From Thermococcus sp. LS1 (GTDB lineage Archaea > Methanobacteriota_B > Thermococci > Thermococcales > Thermococcaceae): a stretch of 64,000 bases of DNA. A program made the position numbers and the translations under genes. Below the pieces are notes generated by a model. It ran no database searches. It had not been told where the DNA came from and saw nothing but the letters and a program-made list of their open reading frames with translations. Shown here piece after piece: positions 54,052 through 61,837 of this stretch. The stretch's first letter is position 1. Each line of letters begins with the position of its first letter. The stretch spans positions 186,001 through 250,000 of the forward strand of contig NZ_SNUJ01000002.1 of the NCBI RefSeq assembly GCF_012027395.1, read 5' to 3'.

Positions 54052-54119
54052 GCCGTCAAATTTTTAAATCCCCACTATTTTAGTAACCGACGGGAAGATT
54101 AATGAGGGGAGGTGAACGC

Positions 54120-55442
54120 ATGCCGGTCATCGAGGAGGTCGCGAAGGTTTCCTTCGAGAGGGTCGGCATGCACTCCCATATAAGGGGCCTTGGCCTCGAC
54201 GAGAACGGAAAGGCGAAGTTCATGGCCGACGGCATGGTGGGGCAGGTTAAAGCGAGAGAAGCGGCTGGAATTGCCGTCGAGCTCATCAAGCGCGGAAAGC
54301 TCGCTGGAAAGGGAATCCTCCTTGTTGGTCCAACCGGGAGCGGTAAGACGGCAATAGCCATGGGAATAGCGAGGGAGCTCGGCGAAGATGTGCCCTTTGT
54401 CCAGATCGCCGGAAGTGAGATTTACTCCGCCGAGGTCAAGAAGACCGAGTTCCTGAAGCAGGCCCTCAGGAGGGCCATAGGCGTTAGAATCAGTGAGGAG
54501 AGGAAGGTTTACGAGGGTGAAGTCAAGGAGATTGAAGTCAGAAAGACGAGGCATCCGTTCAACCCGTACGTGGAGATTCCGGAGAGCGTGATAATAACGC
54601 TCCGCACGAAGGACGACGAGAAGACCATAAGGGCCGGCAGGGAGATAGCCTACCAGCTCATGGAGCTGGGCGTTGAAGAGGGCGACGTCATACAGATAGA
54701 CGCTGAGACGGGCAGGATTTCAAAGCTCGGAACTGTCAAGGAGGAGGAAGGCCTCTTCTTCAAGAGAAAGGTCAACCTGCCGAGCGGCCCGGTGCTCAAG
54801 ATAAAGGAGTTCACTTACACCGTCACGCTCCACGACCTCGATGTTGCGAACGCGAGGGGAAACATCTTCGGACTGCTCTTTAGCTCTGGGGCAGAGATAA
54901 GCGACGACATCAGAGAGAAGGTCGACGAAATGGTCAAGAAGTGGATTGAGGACGGCAAGGCGACGCTTGTCCCGGGAGTGCTCTTCATCGACGAGGTTCA
55001 CATGCTCGACATTGAGGCCTTCTCGTTCCTCGCGAGGGCCATGGAGAGCGAGTTAGCACCGATACTGATACTGGCCACCAACCGCGGAAGGACGAAGATT
55101 AGAGGAACGGACCTCGAGGCCCCGCACGGCATACCGATAGATATGCTCGACAGGCTGCTCATAATCAACACCGAGCCCTACAAGAGGGACGAAATCCGCG
55201 AGATAGTCAAGATTCGTGCAAGGGAAGAGAAGATTGACATAAGCGAGGAGGCGATTGAGTACCTGGCAGAGCTCGGCGAGAAGACCAGCTTGCGCTATGC
55301 CGTCCAGCTGCTCGCTCCCGCCAGTGTCTTAGCGAGGGGCGGAAGGGTGGAGAGAGAGCACGTAGAAAAAGCTAAAGAGTACTTCGCCGACCTCAGGAGA
55401 AGCATAGAGTTCGTCGAGAAGCTGGAAGGAATGCTCCAGTGA
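54120..55442 (+). CDS. TIP49/RuvB-like AAA+ helicase
   Basis: This 440-residue protein is the archaeal homologue of eukaryotic RuvBL1/2 (TIP49, pontin/reptin), AAA+ ATPases of chromatin and RNP assembly. Walker A is GPTGSGKTA (near residues 70-78) and Walker B is LFIDEVHML (near 288-296). Between them lies the OB-like insertion domain (near 120-240). The sensor residues in ATNRG are present. The ATG at 54120 has GGGGAGGTGAACGC upstream. It is adjacent to, but convergent with, the PIN gene, 4 bp apart. Confidence 0.93.
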   Translation: MPVIEEVAKVSFERVGMHSHIRGLGLDENGKAKFMADGMVGQVKAREAAGIAVELIKRGKLAGKGILLVGPTGSGKTAIAMGIARELGEDVPFVQIAGSEIYSAEVKKTEFLKQALRRAIGVRISEERKVYEGEVKEIEVRKTRHPFNPYVEIPESVIITLRTKDDEKTIRAGREIAYQLMELGVEEGDVIQIDAETGRISKLGTVKEEEGLFFKRKVNLPSGPVLKIKEFTYTVTLHDLDVANARGNIFGLLFSSGAEISDDIREKVDEMVKKWIEDGKATLVPGVLFIDEVHMLDIEAFSFLARAMESELAPILILATNRGRTKIRGTDLEAPHGIPIDMLDRLLIINTEPYKRDEIREIVKIRAREEKIDISEEAIEYLAELGEKTSLRYAVQLLAPASVLARGGRVEREHVEKAKEYFADLRRSIEFVEKLEGMLQ

Positions 55443-55446
55443 TTCC

Positions 55447-56451
55447 TTATCTTCTCTTCTCCCCCATTGTCTCTATGAGCCTTCTGCACAGCTTGATGTG
55501 GAACATGAACTCGTGGTAGTTTCTGTTCTGCTCCGGGAAGATTACCTTCAGCTCGTTGAGCCCCCGCTTGCCGCCAAATTCCCCGAAGATTGTAACCCCG
55601 TTTACCTCGACGACGCCAAAAACAGCGGCGAGGTTGAAGATGAGCGTCCTCAGCTGGTAGGCTGAAACTTCGTGCCTCCCGAGCTCTGCCGTTGGATATT
55701 CGAAGAGGAAGTACTCCAGCCCTTCTATCTTGGCCACATCCGTTATCGCTATGTCCGCCGTCAGGAAGACGAGGAGGGTCGGTGTCATCTCGTCGTAGCG
55801 CTTGAGGGACTTGATAATGATCTCGTCGTTGTTGTGGGCGAGCTCATTGACGCTTTCTGCTATGATTATCCTGTCTTTCAGCCTCTCAAACTCTTTTAGG
55901 GCAATGTATGCAGCCTTTCGAGACTTCTTGACGCGCCGGTTGCTGAACTCTTTGAGCAGGTGGGCGTTCTTGACTGCTTTCCTCATCTCGCTCAGCTGAC
56001 CGTGGCGGTATTTGTAGTTCATTGAGTTCTCTATCTCCTTTTGCACCCCCTCTGCGACGACTATCTGGTAGCCGTCGAGCGGCCGGAAGCCCGAGATAAA
56101 GCGGTGGTAGAAGAGATTAGTGTCGGGAGCGAAGGCAACCCCTTTGCGGAGGTACTTGTAAAGCTCGAGGCTCTTCATGAACTCGTTTATGTTGTCGTAG
56201 CGCAGGATTCCAGCCGAGATGAATGCCTCGTAGAAGTCGCTGTATGTCGGCAGTTCGTAGGATAGGTGTTCTGGAACGGCCTCGTTGAACTCATGGCGGT
56301 CAACTAAAACGTCCAGTTTGTAGCCTTTCTCGCTTGGTTCTGCCCTGAATAGGGGAAGTTCGTAGAGGGGGTAGCTTACCACTATCTCTGGCAAGATATT
56401 GATGAGCACCTGAAGCTCGGGCTTCTCGATTATTTCATAGCTCGACGACAT
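55447..56451 (-). CDS. PIN-domain ribonuclease with N-terminal extension
   Basis: The 334-residue protein has about 100 N-terminal residues of unknown fold, then a PIN domain. The acidic site is complete: Asp110 in APDTNLFYH, Glu139 in EGVQKEIEN, Asp209 in NNDEIIIKS and Asp233/Asp238 in TADIAITDVA. PIN domains cut RNA with metal. The ATG at 56451 follows GGTGATGGG and lies 17 bp inside the CARF gene, so the two are co-translated. The C-terminal 80 residues (VSAYQLRTLIFNLAAVFGVV) are extra. The CARF partner suggests ligand control. Confidence 0.8.
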   Translation of the reverse strand: MSSSYEIIEKPELQVLINILPEIVVSYPLYELPLFRAEPSEKGYKLDVLVDRHEFNEAVPEHLSYELPTYSDFYEAFISAGILRYDNINEFMKSLELYKYLRKGVAFAPDTNLFYHRFISGFRPLDGYQIVVAEGVQKEIENSMNYKYRHGQLSEMRKAVKNAHLLKEFSNRRVKKSRKAAYIALKEFERLKDRIIIAESVNELAHNNDEIIIKSLKRYDEMTPTLLVFLTADIAITDVAKIEGLEYFLFEYPTAELGRHEVSAYQLRTLIFNLAAVFGVVEVNGVTIFGEFGGKRGLNELKVIFPEQNRNYHEFMFHIKLCRRLIETMGEKRR

Positions 56452-56929
56452 TCCCATCACCGAGGAAGTTCTTGAGGCGCTGCATATGCTTCGGGATCAT
56501 CATATAGGGCCTGTCCGGAAAATCCATGTCCAGCAGGGCCATGTAGATTATCCTGTCGACCGGAAAATCCCTTATCTGAACCACTGCTGCCGTTGCGAGG
56601 GCCTTCCTTCCCGAGGTTATGTCGAGCCCGATAGTGTATCCCTCTTCTTCAAGCCTCTGGAAGAGCTCCTTGAACTTCTTATCTGCCTCGAGAAAGCTGT
56701 TGTTGGGTATCACGACGGTCTCTATCTCAGGGTTGAAGTTGTAGGCCTGCGAGATAACCTTTATGGCCTCCACAACTTTGGGCAGCTTTTTCCGGTAGAC
56801 TTCCTCCGTAAAGATGAAGACCTTTCTTGGCTTCCTGTTCCTTGAAACAACGGCATAGTAGGTGTTTACGAGCGCCCATTCCGAGCGACCGAGCAAAGTT
56901 ACGTAGGCTATCTTTCTCGGATTTATCAT
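56435..56929 (-). CDS. stand-alone CARF-domain protein
   Basis: The 164-residue protein is a single CARF-like Rossmann domain. The first strand and ligand motif read IAYVTLLGRSEWALVNTYYA (residues 7-26), like the ATLGRSPE motif of CRISPR Csx1/Csm6 proteins. The second motif is DITSGRKALATAAVVQIRD (103-121), like DITGGTKP. CARF domains bind cyclic oligoadenylates. No effector is fused, but a PIN nuclease gene follows with 17-bp overlap. The ATG at 56929 overlaps the membrane-gene stop (ATGA) and has GGGGG 8 nt upstream; an ATG at 56944 is the alternative. Confidence 0.75.
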   Translation of the reverse strand: MINPRKIAYVTLLGRSEWALVNTYYAVVSRNRKPRKVFIFTEEVYRKKLPKVVEAIKVISQAYNFNPEIETVVIPNNSFLEADKKFKELFQRLEEEGYTIGLDITSGRKALATAAVVQIRDFPVDRIIYMALLDMDFPDRPYMMIPKHMQRLKNFLGDGNVVEL

Positions 56930-57378
56930 GCAAAATTCCCCCATGCGAAGGCGATTACTCCGTAGACGAACGCCATCAGAAATGGTCTAAGGGTTATCTT
57001 CCCCTCAACGGCTTTATGGGCAAGAGTGAATGGCACAAGCGGGAGGATGAAATACTCCACGCCGTAGGTTTCTATCCCGAGGCCTCCGAGGATAAAGAGA
57101 ATGAGCAGAGCTTCGAAAACACCCGCTGGGAGTGTCAGTACTGTAAGGAGAACTAAATCCGCAGTTTTATCTTTCTCTTTTATGCCCGGGATCGCGACAA
57201 TCCAGAGGAGGAAAACCAGAACGAGGAAGTGGAGCAGGAGTTCCTCGAATGTGACATCTATCAGCGGCTCGCCCTTGGCGGGCAGGTAGTAGAACCAGGC
57301 CGCTCCAAAGGAATAAACAAGGGACATCAGGATAGACACTCCCCACTTCATTCGAGGGAAGCCTTTCTCATTCTCCAT
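56926..57378 (-). CDS. four-helix membrane protein, unknown, coupled to CARF
   Basis: I do not recognise this 150-residue protein. It has four clear membrane helices (near 12-30, 48-66, 75-97 and 103-149 in two parts). Short charged loops separate them (GIKEKDKTAD, HKAVEGKI). The ATG at 57378 follows GGTGGAAGC. Its stop overlaps the CARF start by 4 bp, so the membrane, CARF and PIN genes form one coupled unit. It could be a sensor or membrane effector of that unit. Confidence 0.7.
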   Translation of the reverse strand: MENEKGFPRMKWGVSILMSLVYSFGAAWFYYLPAKGEPLIDVTFEELLLHFLVLVFLLWIVAIPGIKEKDKTADLVLLTVLTLPAGVFEALLILFILGGLGIETYGVEYFILPLVPFTLAHKAVEGKITLRPFLMAFVYGVIAFAWGNFA

Positions 57379-57387
57379 GCTTCCACC

Positions 57388-57849
57388 TCATTCAACTAAC
57401 AGCATCCCGTACAAAACGCTTTCGGAGAAGTCTATCTCCACCAGCCTGCTGATCTCTATGCCGATAGCATCTACCGACGGTCTCACTTTCGTTGGCATCC
57501 TGCAGGGCTCTCCCCTCTCAAAGGGGCAGTCGTCACAGAGGTTGCAGCTGCCGGGGAAGAGTGCCATCGCGTACATCTTGCCCTCCCTGAAGAGCTCCTC
57601 TTCGCGCTTGAGAAGGTGCAGGATGGCCTTTCTCTTCTCGGCTTCAAAATCGTCCATGTCAATTTCAAACTTTATGATGAGAGCCTTTCTGAAGTGGCTC
57701 ACCCACTCCCTGGCTTCCCTCCAGTCCGGGACATGCGGGGGACAGCTCGGCCTCTTCCCGTACATGGGACAGGTCATGCACTTCCAGACGGGTCTTGGTG
57801 AAACAACTATCTCACCCGCGTTAATTTCTCTCTCCCAGAGCACCCTCAT
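57388..57849 (-). CDS. DUF2284 cysteine-rich metal-binding protein
   Basis: This 153-residue protein matches DUF2284 (COG5423), predicted metal-binding proteins. It has ten cysteines in two groups: CMTCPMYGKRPSCPPH (near 24-39) and CNLCDDCPFERGEPC (near 101-115). The pattern suggests Fe-S clusters or zinc and a redox role. The ATG is at 57849. It is 9 bp upstream of the membrane-CARF-PIN unit and may share its transcript, though its family is common outside such contexts. Confidence 0.8.
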   Translation of the reverse strand: MRVLWEREINAGEIVVSPRPVWKCMTCPMYGKRPSCPPHVPDWREAREWVSHFRKALIIKFEIDMDDFEAEKRKAILHLLKREEELFREGKMYAMALFPGSCNLCDDCPFERGEPCRMPTKVRPSVDAIGIEISRLVEIDFSESVLYGMLLVE

Positions 57850-57971
57850 AGAGCATCGAATGTGATACTCTTGGGAGACTTAAAACCTTAGCCGTAAGGT
57901 GGTGGACTGCTGTTGTCATTAACAAATCTTTGGGCCAAAACATTTTTACGTTTGAAAACCTATTCACTGAC

Positions 57972-58529
57972 ATGAGGATAGCCGCGCTCGTGCTGGTTTC
58001 GGTTTTACTGCTCTCAGCCGGTGGGTGTCTATCCCCCAATAACGAAGATGGGGGTGTGAGAATGGATTTGGAGATAGGCTCTGTCTTCCACAACGGGGAT
58101 TTCATCCCGGTGGAATTCACCTGCGACGGAGAAAACGTAAACCCACCGATATTCATTGGCCACATCGACCCAAGGGCCAAGAGCCTTGTGATTATAGTTG
58201 ATGATCCCGACGCTCCCGGAGGGACCTTCACTCACTGGATAGCCTGGAACATCCCTCCGCTCGGCGAGATACAAAGAGGCGTCCCACCAATGGGAGAAGT
58301 CGATGCCCCAATCCACGTCGTCCAGGGAGTGAATGACTTCGGAAAGATAGGTTATAGTGGACCATGTCCACCGAGGGGACACGGGGTGCACCACTATCAC
58401 TTCAAGGTCTATGCTCTTGACACGGAACTCAACCTCAAGCCCGGGGCAACGAGAAGAGAGTTGGAAAAGGCCATGGAGGGTCACGTTATCCAGTGGGGAG
58501 AGCTGGTAGGCCTCTACGAAAGAAAATAA
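57972..58529 (+). CDS. PEBP/YbhB-family lipoprotein
   Basis: The 185-residue protein belongs to the PEBP (RKIP, YbhB/YbcL) family. It has a lipoprotein signal (VLLLSAGGC, cysteine near residue 19). The PEBP motifs DPDAPGGTFTHWIAWNIPP and GYSGPCPPRGHGVHHYHFKV are both clear. It is exported and attached to the membrane by its lipid. The family binds anionic or phospholipid ligands; the role here is unknown. ATG 57972 is chosen because it begins the signal peptide; the frame extends 14 codons upstream. Confidence 0.85.
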   Translation: MRIAALVLVSVLLLSAGGCLSPNNEDGGVRMDLEIGSVFHNGDFIPVEFTCDGENVNPPIFIGHIDPRAKSLVIIVDDPDAPGGTFTHWIAWNIPPLGEIQRGVPPMGEVDAPIHVVQGVNDFGKIGYSGPCPPRGHGVHHYHFKVYALDTELNLKPGATRRELEKAMEGHVIQWGELVGLYERK

Positions 58530-58532
58530 AAG

Positions 58533-58784
58533 TCATGGGTAGAGCAGTTTCACCACGAGATTTATTGCACTCTGAAGTGCGGACAGGAAGTTCAGGGTAA
58601 AGAATATCCAATCTCCTATTATATAGGAGTATATCGTCAGCAGTGTTGCCGCTACAACGTAGATTACGATAAACTTCAGGTTCAACGGGCAGTGCTTTTT
58701 CTTCACGGTCTCGATGGTTTGAGGTAGCCACGAGCTGACCAGCAGTAGCATTCCCAGGAGTCCTATTATCTCTCCACCGTTCAT
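58533..58784 (-). CDS. PQ-loop (SemiSWEET-like) membrane protein
   Basis: This 83-residue protein has three helices with the PQ motif SSWLPQTIETVKKK in the first, as in PQ-loop/SemiSWEET proteins, which move sugars or other small solutes as dimers. The second and third helices are LKFIVIYVVAATLLTIYSYI and WIFFTLNFLSALQSAINLVV. It is convergent with the PEBP gene, 3 bp apart. The transported solute is unknown. Confidence 0.8.
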   Translation of the reverse strand: MNGGEIIGLLGMLLLVSSWLPQTIETVKKKHCPLNLKFIVIYVVAATLLTIYSYIIGDWIFFTLNFLSALQSAINLVVKLLYP

Positions 58785-58885
58785 TTTCTCTCACCCGACC
58801 GGGAAACGGGCGAGCCTAAAAAAGCCTTGTGGATGGATAGATGTTAAAACTGAGGAGTAGAAACTCAGAAATAGACAGGTTTAAG

Positions 58886-59350
58886 CTAAAGCTGGCTCGC
58901 GAGCCTTGACATAGCCCAGGTTTTAACGTCCTCATCGAGTATGCCGTTGATGATCTCCATGGCCTCAGAGACCTTACCAGCCTTGGCAAGTGCTAAAGCT
59001 ACCTCTGCCTCAACCTTGGAGCGGTTCGAGAGGTCGGTTATGTACTTGGATATCCTCATGGCTTCCTCAGGTTTTCCCATGTTCAGGAACTCAAAGGCAA
59101 GGCTCATTAGTGCCTTGGTACTCTCCTCGTGGTTGTCTATATCGAGGGCGGCTTTTACTGCCCTCTCCAGCGCCTCTCTATACTCTGCCCCCCTCTTTGC
59201 CAACTCGATCGCGATGTGGGAGAAAGCCTTCGAGCGGATGGCCTTGTCGGGTATTCCATCCGCCATCTTGAAGGCCTCTTCGATATTTCCCGAGTTGACG
59301 AGCTTGAGAACCGCCTCGTAGAGCGCCCGAGAGCGATACCACTCCTGCAT
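58886..59350 (-). CDS. short TPR-like helical-repeat protein
   Basis: The 154-residue protein consists of about four helical repeats of 33 residues. Examples are EEAFKMADGIPDKAIRSKAF, PEEAMRISKYITDLSNRSKV and VSEAMEIINGILDEDVKTWA. It is related to the larger solenoid at 42566-43684. Such proteins are probably adaptors. The ATG at 59350 has GGGGATAATC upstream. The gene is single. Confidence 0.7.
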   Translation of the reverse strand: MQEWYRSRALYEAVLKLVNSGNIEEAFKMADGIPDKAIRSKAFSHIAIELAKRGAEYREALERAVKAALDIDNHEESTKALMSLAFEFLNMGKPEEAMRISKYITDLSNRSKVEAEVALALAKAGKVSEAMEIINGILDEDVKTWAMSRLASQL

Positions 59351-59442
59351 GATTATCCCCAAAACTTTTGGGCCTTGGAGGATTTAAGCTTTCCGCGGTT
59401 AAGGTTTATAACCTCCCACGAGAATTGGGGACAGGTGAGAAA

Positions 59443-60060
59443 ATGAGAAAACTGTCAGTGCTGCTCCTGTTCATCATAATGGTCTCCACGCTCTCCTACG
59501 CTTTAGCTGAGACCCAGATAGACCCCAGCAAAATTCACTTCTACATGTACGGCATGGCCACCTGTCCCCATTGCCAGAACATGAAGAAAGTCATCCCCGA
59601 GATTTACGGCCCGGATAGCTTGACATACTATGAGCTCGTGAACAATGAGGAGAACCAGAAGCTCTTCGGCGAGCAGTACAAATACACCGGCATTATGGGA
59701 GTTCCTGCGATAGCAATAACCTACAACGGAACCCTCTACGCGATAATCGAGGGAGAGTTTAACGTCTCGGCGACACCCAAGATAATAGAGGCCGCCATGG
59801 AGAACAACGGGCTTATCCTCTTTGTTGCCGGCCAGGCTTACATCATTAAGAATGAGACAATCATACAGAAGCTCCAGACTATATATGTCGAGCACAGGCT
59901 TCCCGAGGTAGATACAACTGAGACTTCAGAGATTACAACCTCCACGCCGTCCGGAGATGAAACCACAAGCACAAACGAAAACAACGATAAAGTCTGCGGT
60001 CCTGGAATAATGGCCGTTCTCGTGGTAGTTCCCCTCGTTCTCCTGAGGAGAAGGCGCTGA
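59443..60060 (+). CDS. surface thioredoxin-fold protein with CGP-CTERM tail
   Basis: The 205-residue protein has a signal peptide (residues 1-21, MRKLSVLLLFIIMVSTLSYA), a thioredoxin-like domain with CPHC at 41-44 (active-site pair) and MGVPAIAI as the cis-Pro loop. A Thr/Ser-rich linker follows, then a C-terminal Cys-Gly-Pro followed by a hydrophobic helix and four arginines. The last part is the CGP-CTERM sorting signal of Thermococcaceae, so the protein is presented outside the membrane. CcdA (next gene) could keep it reduced. The ATG at 59443 follows GGTGAGAAA. Confidence 0.88.
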   Translation: MRKLSVLLLFIIMVSTLSYALAETQIDPSKIHFYMYGMATCPHCQNMKKVIPEIYGPDSLTYYELVNNEENQKLFGEQYKYTGIMGVPAIAITYNGTLYAIIEGEFNVSATPKIIEAAMENNGLILFVAGQAYIIKNETIIQKLQTIYVEHRLPEVDTTETSEITTSTPSGDETTSTNENNDKVCGPGIMAVLVVVPLVLLRRRR

Positions 60061-60122
60061 CCTTTTGTTCTCAACTTTTAGTTTTAGAAAGTCACAAAAA
60101 GCCATGGGCTGAAGTGACTACC

Positions 60123-60851
60123 ATGAGGAGTGAAGTAAAGGCGCTGGCTATCATCCTCCTGGCTTCCTTTGGAATAAGCTCCTTAGCACTCTGGGCACTC
60201 GACTTAACTCACTTCATCCCGCAGTTCTTCACGCTCGCAATGAGTGACTCCATAAACCCGTGCACCTTCGTCATCTACACCATGCTGCTCATAGCACTCT
60301 CCGTTAGAGAGATTTCACGGAGGAGGCTCTACATCGTTGGGGCATCATTCATAGCGGCCGTCTACATCTCGTACTATCTTCTGGGCGTTGGCCTTCTCTA
60401 CTTCGCTGGCCGCCTGCCTCTCTGGGCTGCCGGCGTTGCGGCCATAATCTTCGGCCTTTATACTATCGTCACTGGGTTAATGGAGAAGTCAAGGGTTTTC
60501 GGCAAGAGCGACCTCAGGAAGAAGATATTCAGCAGCGACGCAACGCTCCTAGGAGCTTTCACCCTCGGCGTCATAGTGTCGACGACTCTCCTTCCCTGCT
60601 CTGCCGGGAGCTATCTTGTCTATGCGATAATAATCTCAAAGAGCGGAAAAACGCTCGCCTTTCTCCTGCTTGCTCTCTACAACCTCGTCTTCGTGCTTCC
60701 GCTGGTGGTCATACTGCTGGCGATGGGAAGCGTCACAGAGAGTAAGCGCTTCTCCCAGGCGATGGTGAGGCACAGCAGGGAGCTGTCCGTGATAGCGGGG
60801 ATACTGCTCATAGCGATAGGGATCTGGGTTCTCACGGGGGCCTCACTGTAG
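60123..60851 (+). CDS. ccdA: CcdA-like disulfide electron carrier
   Basis: This 242-residue protein has six membrane helices of the CcdA/DsbD-gamma family. It has one conserved cysteine in SINPC (residue 47) and one in LLPCSAG (159), which carry electrons from cytoplasmic thioredoxin to outside. It follows the surface thioredoxin gene by 62 bp and meets a cytoplasmic thioredoxin-fold gene, so the three form a plausible relay. The ATG at 60123 follows GAAGTGA. The 3' end overlaps the convergent gene by 9 bp. Confidence 0.9.
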   Translation: MRSEVKALAIILLASFGISSLALWALDLTHFIPQFFTLAMSDSINPCTFVIYTMLLIALSVREISRRRLYIVGASFIAAVYISYYLLGVGLLYFAGRLPLWAAGVAAIIFGLYTIVTGLMEKSRVFGKSDLRKKIFSSDATLLGAFTLGVIVSTTLLPCSAGSYLVYAIIISKSGKTLAFLLLALYNLVFVLPLVVILLAMGSVTESKRFSQAMVRHSRELSVIAGILLIAIGIWVLTGASL

Positions 60852-61193
60852 GCCTAACAGTGTCCCTACTTTTCTTTCAAACTCCCTAAAGTTCGGAACA
60901 CCAATGAACTCAACGCGGTTGTTTATTAGTATCGTTGGAGTGCCAAGGATGTTGTGCTCCATAGCCTTTCTCTGTCCCTCGGGCGTTGCGACGCTCAGCT
61001 CCTTAGCTACCACTCCCTCGTACTTCCTCTCGAGCTCCCTTGCCATCTGGACTGCTATAGGACAATAGGGACATCCTGGGGCGGTGATAACCTCAATGAC
61101 GACCTTAGGCCCTTTTGGCCTGACCTCTATCATCCCAGCCCTCTTCATCAGCTCGAGCATCTTTTTTCTCCTAATCATCTCCAGCTCGTCCAT
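60843..61193 (-). CDS. cytoplasmic thioredoxin/glutaredoxin-fold protein
   Basis: The 116-residue protein has an N-terminal helix (about 35 residues) and a thioredoxin fold with the active site CPYC (near residues 41-44). GTPTILINNR (near 83) is the cis-Pro loop. No signal peptide is present. It may pass electrons to CcdA. ATG 61193 has GGGAGGGGCC upstream; the frame goes on 4 codons further without support. Confidence 0.85.
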   Translation of the reverse strand: MDELEMIRRKKMLELMKRAGMIEVRPKGPKVVIEVITAPGCPYCPIAVQMARELERKYEGVVAKELSVATPEGQRKAMEHNILGTPTILINNRVEFIGVPNFREFERKVGTLLGLQ

Positions 61194-61253
61194 GGCCCCT
61201 CCCAAGATGAATGGAAGAAGAGTGAGTTTAAAAAGAAATCTTTGAAGGAAAAT

Positions 61254-61826
61254 TCAATCGACCGCGCTTAGGTGAATAGCAAGCAGCAGGGCGAAGATTA
61301 TGGCAAGGAGTATGTGCACCTTCTTCCAGTACCTCAGTATCTTGACGAACTTCTTGGCCATGGCACTGTCGTGCTTCTTTGCAGCTACTGTTACTTTGCC
61401 GTGAATGTAGCGTCCAACAAAGCCGCTGACGTTCAGCAGAACAAGTGTTATGGCCATGCTGAGACCGGTTATTCCAGCGAGGCCTGAGTAATTATCGCAC
61501 GAGAAGAAGTGAACGAACACCAAAAGGGTACCTGTTATTGTGAGGACATGGTGAATGGTGATGGGGTAAATCGGTCCAAACACCGTCACGTAAGGCTGCT
61601 CAGGCTTTATCTCGAAGCCCCACTCGCTCGATTTCTTGTGGATTATCAGAAGTTTCCGCTTGGTTAGGGAGTAATAAACTACTCCAGTAGCAATCATCGC
61701 CACACCGACTACGGCGAAGGCGGTGTAGCCAGCCTCGTATTCGTCTCCTTCCCCTTCGTACTCGTCGGCAAGAACGAGTGGAGCCAAAAGGAGAATTAAA
61801 AGAACCAAAGCGAGGGCCCGCTTCAT
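61254..61826 (-). CDS. probable b-type cytochrome membrane protein
   Basis: The 190-residue protein has a signal peptide (residues 1-20), an acidic linker, and about five membrane helices. Histidines occur at intervals inside helices: IHHVLTITGTLLVFVHFF (near 92-109), YIHGK (near 142) and VHILLAIIFALLLAIHL (near 171-187). Such spacing fits bis-histidine heme coordination, as in cytochrome b561/ferric-reductase-like proteins. The family was not recognised with certainty. Adjacent redox genes support an electron-transfer role. Confidence 0.6.
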   Translation of the reverse strand: MKRALALVLLILLLAPLVLADEYEGEGDEYEAGYTAFAVVGVAMIATGVVYYSLTKRKLLIIHKKSSEWGFEIKPEQPYVTVFGPIYPITIHHVLTITGTLLVFVHFFSCDNYSGLAGITGLSMAITLVLLNVSGFVGRYIHGKVTVAAKKHDSAMAKKFVKILRYWKKVHILLAIIFALLLAIHLSAVD

Positions 61827-61837
61827 CAGGCTTCACC

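Noticed and set aside
55447-57378. Part of a CRISPR-Cas type III locus
   Set aside because: There is no repeat array and no Cas10, Cas7-like or Cas6 gene in the window.
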